From a virus: DNA of 21,382 nucleotides. Location: positions 1 to 21,382 of the IMG/VR virus record IMGVR_UViG_3300008116_006531; one strand, given 5' to 3'. A program made the position numbers and the translations under genes. The notes below the pieces were generated by a model that worked only from the letters and a program-made list of their open reading frames with translations, had not been told where the DNA came from and ran no database searches. Below, piece by piece: positions 18,906 to 21,382 of this stretch; positions within the stretch are counted from its first letter, which is position 1, and every line of letters begins with the position of its first letter.

Positions 18906-19862
18906 TCAAGCGGTGACGGCGGCGGCCTCCTCGGTCGCGGTGTCGTCGGCGGCCTGGTCGCCGGCTCCGCCCGGCTGCAGCGAGTGGAGATAGGCGGCCG
19001 CCCGGCTCGCCGCGCTGGCTGCGGTGAAAATGGCGCGCTTATCGGCCTTCAAAACCCGAAGCCACGAGGCGAGATAGGCGGCGTGGTCGTCGCGCGGTGA
19101 GGCTTCGAATCCAATATCGGCGGCCAGGAAAGCGGCGGCCAGCTCGGCCACCAGCTCCTCCGCCGCGTAGGCGTCGTCGCCGAATCGCTTAGCTTTGGTG
19201 AAATCGCGGTCGAGCCGCGACGTGTGGCCGGTCCAGTGGGCCAGCTCATGCACGAGCGTCGCCGCGTGCGCCTCGGCGGATTCGAACGTGGCCGCCTCGG
19301 GCATTTGGACGAAGTCGCCGGAAGGCGAGTAATAGGCGCGGGCTCCGCCGGTGCGAACGTCGGCGCCAGTGTGGCCGGTGAACGCGAGCACGTCGGCCAG
19401 GGGGTCGACGTGGCCGGCCGGCGGCGGGACCTGGCGGTAGTAGTGCTCGGGCAGGCCGTCGCATTGTTCGGCATTGAACACGGCATAGGTTTTGAGGAAG
19501 GGAATATTCCGGCGGACCTTCTCGCCGGCGGCGTTTTCTTCGTCCTTCGCGAACGTGGACGCGTAAACGACGCTCGTAGACTTCTCGCCCTTGCGGACGT
19601 GGCCGCCTAACTCTTGAGCCTGGCGGTAGGTGATCCAGTACGGGCACGTCCGGCCGGCGGCCTCGGCGGCCATCCAAAGCCAAAGCACGTTAACGCCGTT
19701 ATAGGGTTGGCCGTTGAAGCGGAGCGGCCGCGAGACGGGCCCGGCGGCGTTGCCGGCCTTCCAGGGTTGATGCCATGGGAGCACGTCGCCGGCCTCGATC
19801 CGGGCGATGATGGCGGCGGTGACGGTTTCGTAAACGTCGGCACGGGTGGCGGTCGCGGTCAT
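18906..19862 (-). CDS. ardC: ArdC-like antirestriction protein
   Basis: A 318-residue protein with the ArdC layout. The N-terminal domain (1-130) begins DVYETVTAAIIARIEAGDVL, then PWHQPWK, RFNGQPYNGVNVLWLWM and RKGEKSTSVVY, all typical of the ArdC single-stranded-DNA-binding part. The C-terminal metallopeptidase domain (about 150-295) carries ATLVHELAHWTGH with zinc residues His205 and His209, and a downstream glutamate cluster (AAEELVAELAAAF). The end motif KADKRAIFTAASAASRAAAY is standard. In plasmids ArdC protects entering DNA from restriction; the same role is likely for a phage. All expected motifs are present, so the gene appears intact. Start at 19862 follows leader CAGGAACCCGAACCC. 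Confidence 0.88.
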   Translation of the reverse strand: MTATATRADVYETVTAAIIARIEAGDVLPWHQPWKAGNAAGPVSRPLRFNGQPYNGVNVLWLWMAAEAAGRTCPYWITYRQAQELGGHVRKGEKSTSVVYASTFAKDEENAAGEKVRRNIPFLKTYAVFNAEQCDGLPEHYYRQVPPPAGHVDPLADVLAFTGHTGADVRTGGARAYYSPSGDFVQMPEAATFESAEAHAATLVHELAHWTGHTSRLDRDFTKAKRFGDDAYAAEELVAELAAAFLAADIGFEASPRDDHAAYLASWLRVLKADKRAIFTAASAASRAAAYLHSLQPGGAGDQAADDTATEEAAAVTA

Positions 19863-19884
19863 GGGTTCGGGTTCCTGGTGCTAG
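19863..19884 (-). repeat. Repeated start-codon leader (ArdC-like gene)
   Basis: Minus-strand CTAGCACCAGGAACCCGAACCC before ATG 19862, with a further CCGAACCCC copy at about 19885-19893. Confidence 0.7.
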
Positions 19885-19908
19885 GGGTTCGGGTTGTCGG
19901 GCGAAGTT

Positions 19909-19934
19909 GCCCGGCCGCCCGGCACCGGCCGGGC
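19909..19934 (-). other. Intergenic hairpin
   Basis: GCCCGGCCG (19909-19917) pairs with CGGCCGGGC (19926-19934), nine pairs with an eight-base loop. Adjacent sequence to 19968 is GC-rich and may form further stems. Gap between the 60-residue gene and the ArdC-like gene. Confidence 0.5.
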
Positions 19935-19969
19935 CCGTTCGGGCACGGCCGGCGGCCGGGGGGCCGCAG

Positions 19970-20152
19970 CTATCGGACAAGGTCGGCGGCCTCGTCGGCG
20001 GCCTGGTAGGCGGCACGAGCGGCGCGAAGCACGTCGGCGGCCTGAAGCCGTGCGAACGTGCCGCGCTTGTGGGTTCGGAGTTTCGCGGCACGGGCTCGGG
20101 CGGCGGTCAGGTTGTCGGCGGTCAGGCGGTCAAGTTGTGCTTGCGTCGTCAT
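19970..20152 (-). CDS. Small basic Ala/Arg-rich protein
   Basis: A 60-residue protein from ATG 20152 with leader ACGGAGCCCGAACCC. Sequence MTTQAQLDRLTADNLTAARA, RAAKLRTHKRGTFARLQAAD and VLRAARAAYQAADEAADLVR. It looks like a single long amphipathic helix or a short coiled-coil hairpin, basic in the centre. A similar compositional style is seen in the 59-residue protein upstream. No family recognised. Codon third positions are nearly all G or C, in favour of coding. Confidence 0.55.
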   Translation of the reverse strand: MTTQAQLDRLTADNLTAARARAAKLRTHKRGTFARLQAADVLRAARAAYQAADEAADLVR

Positions 20153-20213
20153 GGGTTCGGGCTCCGTATGGGTTCGGGTTATGGGTTCGGACGGGTTCGG
20201 GTTCGGGTTGTCG
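20153..20213 (-). repeat. Leader with expanded CCGAACCC repeats
   Basis: Leader of the 60-residue gene followed upstream by repeated copies: on the plus strand GGGTTCGG appears about five times and GGGTTATG once within 60 bases. Minus strand: CCGAACCC units. It looks like local expansion of the leader's terminal word and makes a long GGG-run array. Confidence 0.7.
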
Positions 20214-20219
20214 TTCAAG

Positions 20220-20239
20220 CGGCCGCCGGACGGCGGCCG
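20220..20239 (-). other. Intergenic hairpin
   Basis: CGGCCGCC (20220-20227) pairs with GGCGGCCG (20232-20239), eight pairs with a four-base loop. It is a few bases after the stop of the 59-residue gene. Confidence 0.5.
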
Positions 20240-20243
20240 ACGA

Positions 20244-20423
20244 TCACGCGCGGCACCGGCGGCGGCACCGGCGAGCGGCGGCACGTTCGGCGGCCAGGCC
20301 GGCCGCGGCACGTTCGGCCAGTAGTTCGGCCTGCCAAGCGTCCAGGCCAGCGGCCGCGGCACGAGCGGCACGAGCGGCGGCGGCCAGGCCGCGAGCGATC
20401 GCAAGGGAAAGAATGTCGGTCAT
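20244..20423 (-). CDS. Very small Ala/Arg-rich protein
   Basis: A 59-residue protein found by following the leader AGGAGCCCGAACCT to ATG 20423. It reads MTDILSLAIARGLAAAARAA, RAAAAGLDAWQAELLAERAA and ends AAARRCRRRCRA with TGA at 20244-20246. Evidence for coding is the leader, the length between adjacent genes, and codon use dominated by GCC, CGT and CTG. It is a single Ala-rich helix with a basic Cys-containing end. It may bind nucleic acid or a membrane; the function is not known. Confidence 0.5.
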   Translation of the reverse strand: MTDILSLAIARGLAAAARAARAAAAGLDAWQAELLAERAAAGLAAERAAARRCRRRCRA

Positions 20424-20448
20424 AGGTTCGGGCTCCTCGTGGGTTTCC
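20424..20448 (-). repeat. Repeated start-codon leader (59-residue gene)
   Basis: Minus-strand AACCCACGAGGAGCCCGAACCT before ATG 20423; the last base differs from the consensus C. Confidence 0.7.
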
Positions 20449-20486
20449 CGCCGGTTTCCCGCGGCGGTTTCGGGTTTGTTCGTCGG

Positions 20487-20506
20487 TTGTCGCCGATGGG
20501 CGACAA
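20487..20506 (-). other. Intergenic hairpin after the first operon gene
   Basis: TTGTCGCC (20487-20494) pairs with GGCGACAA (20499-20506) around a four-base loop. It begins one base after the stop codon of the 194-residue gene (20508-20510). Not followed by T's, so a processing or attenuation structure is more likely than an intrinsic terminator. Confidence 0.5.
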
Positions 20507-20507
20507 T

Positions 20508-21092
20508 TCAAAAGGGGGCGGCCTCTTGGAAGGCGCGGAAGCGCGGCCGGCCCGCCGTCGGGTGGCGTGCGAAAAATTCCGCGTCGGCGCGGCACACTTG
20601 CCAGTTGCGGCCGGCCTTGCGGCCGCGGATGCGGCCGGCCTTGACCATTTGGCGCATCCATTGTTCCGTAACGTCGGCGAGCGCGGCCGCGGCCACGAGC
20701 CCGATATATTCCGGCTCGTCGGCCTGGCCGGTTGCCAGCTCGATTAGGCGGTCGATCGTTTCCGCCATCACATCATCGGCCGGCCGCATCGTGACTGCGT
20801 CGCCGGCCAGCTCGTCCAACAGCTCGTCGGCCGTCATTCCGCGATCGGCCGCGGTCACGTCGAGCCCGCGAATGTAGGTGGCATCCCCGCCGTTCAGTGC
20901 GGCACGGTTGCGGGCCTTCCATCGGCCGCCGTGATCGTCGCCGCATGAAGAACGGAAGGCATCGCGGCGAGCGTCGCCGATACGCTCCAACTCCGCAGCT
21001 TCCAGGCCGCGGGCCTCACGATATGCGGCCAGGACTACGGGCCAGTCAAGGCCCGCGGCCGCCGCTCGTGCTTTGTGTTCGTTCGTGTTCAT
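20508..21092 (-). CDS. Excisionase-like DNA-binding regulator (long)
   Basis: A 194-residue protein, first gene of the minus-strand cluster. The N-terminal 125 residues have no recognised domain: MNTNEHKARAAAAGLDWPVV, then AAELERIGDARRDAFRSSCG, and an acidic helix ADDVMAETIDRLIELA. Residues 129-184 hold an excisionase/MerR-type winged helix: YIGLVAAAALADVTEQWMRQ, MVKAGRIRGRKAGRNWQV, and GRPR at 181-184. The same layout is found in the 72-residue protein at 16305. ATG 21092 has no Shine-Dalgarno, and the predicted promoter would start transcription at this base, so translation is probably leaderless. It lacks the repeat leader of all the following genes, which fits a different control. Confidence 0.65.
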   Translation of the reverse strand: MNTNEHKARAAAAGLDWPVVLAAYREARGLEAAELERIGDARRDAFRSSCGDDHGGRWKARNRAALNGGDATYIRGLDVTAADRGMTADELLDELAGDAVTMRPADDVMAETIDRLIELATGQADEPEYIGLVAAAALADVTEQWMRQMVKAGRIRGRKAGRNWQVCRADAEFFARHPTAGRPRFRAFQEAAPF

Positions 21093-21098
21093 GCCGGA

Positions 21099-21151
21099 AG
21101 TATCCCATGGGAAAGTATCGACGTCAAGCGGGGTTCAAAATAATTTTTTTT
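21099..21151 (-). promoter_or_regulatory. Strong-looking leaderless promoter with palindromic operator
   Basis: On the minus strand: TTGACG (21122-21127, five of six), a 17-base spacer, GATACT (21099-21104), then six bases to ATG 21092, which is therefore the predicted transcription start. An A/T tract at 21134-21151 lies at about -42 to -59, the UP-element position. The spacer contains the palindrome TCCCATGGGA (21103-21112), flanked by direct repeats of AAGTATC on the plus strand (21098-21104 and 21113-21119). The arrangement suits repression by a DNA-binding protein. Confidence 0.6.
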
Positions 21152-21382
21152 CGCCTACCCTTCCGGCCGCGGCCGCCCGGCGGACAGTTGGTATGGTGAG
21201 AATCCGCCCGGCCATCGGCGGCCGTCCGGCCGCCCGATAGGGGGGCGCCGCGGGCCCGTGCTCGTGAGGCCGTCGGCCGGCCATCGGCACGAGCGGCCGC
21301 CGGGCCCGTCGGCCTGGCCGGCCAGCTCACCGGCGAGCGTCGCCGGCCGTCGGCCTGGCCGACGACATGGGCGGCACCGGCG
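21152..21382. other. GC-rich repetitive sequence without a convincing gene
   Basis: Between the promoter and the window edge I find no ORF with plausible start, codon use and protein. The sequence is dominated by words such as GGCC(A/G)TCGGC and CCGTCGGCCTGGCCG; the latter occurs at 21306-21320 and 21347-21361. Several inverted repeats are possible. It could be a regulatory or replication-related region, or the end of the phage; the continuation is outside this window. Confidence 0.5.

Noticed and set aside
20153-20213. Tandem CCGAACCC units as a CRISPR array or telomere-like repeat
   Set aside because: Units are too short, spacers are only a few bases and irregular, and the units match the start-codon leader.
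16221-20506. Intergenic hairpins as intrinsic terminators
   Set aside because: None is followed by a U-run on the transcribed strand.
19894-20877. A 327-residue plus-strand frame
   Set aside because: It is antisense to three minus-strand genes and their hairpins, with Arg/Ser/Ala-rich composition and no motif.
21137-21151. T8 run as a plus-strand terminator
   Set aside because: No stable stem directly precedes it and no plus-strand gene ends there; an UP element of the minus-strand promoter explains it better.

Overview
The window reads as part of a tailed-phage or prophage genome from a GC-rich bacterium. The long non-contractile tail module, the absence of a sheath gene and the 787-residue tape measure point to a siphovirus-type particle. 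I suspect a Planctomycetota host, because many small accessory proteins resemble ones I remember from phage regions of that phylum: the MDRK membrane protein ending in DHGQGW, the SDPAEIDRQAP protein and the excisionase-like GRPR proteins. That is recollection, not a database result. No ribosomal, tRNA or housekeeping gene is visible. Neither integrase nor attachment site is visible, so prophage versus free phage is unresolved.

Left half, plus strand (1-11156): neck and tail-completion genes, two adjacent tail-tube-like paralogues, an overlapping G/T-type tail assembly chaperone pair with a T9 run suitable for -1 frameshifting, the tape measure, and then tail-tip or fibre-like proteins (314, 195 and 593 residues, the second with a short collagen-like tail). 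These are followed by a Cys-rich small protein, a minimal HExxH metallopeptidase, a possible DNA-binding protein, a calcineurin-like phosphoesterase and a DUF6378-like protein. Most genes overlap their neighbour by 1-4 bases, indicating one translationally coupled transcript.

Centre, plus strand (11236-14971): a second coupled run with a putative virion protein and then five small proteins, at least four of which have visible membrane segments, surrounding a membrane-anchored papain-fold cysteine peptidase with an intact Gln/Cys/His/Asn set. Its position suggests a lysis cassette.

Right half, minus strand (14949-21092): a cluster of about 13 mostly short genes transcribed toward the tail operon and meeting it tail-to-tail. 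It contains a stand-alone primase-polymerase domain, an ArdC-type antirestriction protein, a zinc-finger-like protein, two related excisionase-like DNA-binding proteins and many unknown small proteins, one apparently frameshifted. Its most unusual property is non-coding: about a dozen start codons are abutted by nearly the same C-rich leader (AACCCAGGAGCCCGAACCC then ATG), whose plus strand carries runs of GGG compatible with G-quadruplexes. Most intergenic gaps also carry a perfect GC-rich hairpin.

Three promoter-like sites share the word TTGCCGAT in the -35/-10 spacer. One lies at the start of the small excisionase-like gene, so that protein may control itself and two internal promoters. 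A fourth strong-looking promoter with an A/T-rich upstream tract, a palindrome in the spacer and a predicted leaderless start drives the first minus-strand gene, which encodes the second excisionase-like protein. I regard this leader, hairpin and operator architecture as the most likely undescribed system here. The last 230 bases are GC-rich repetitive sequence without a convincing gene.
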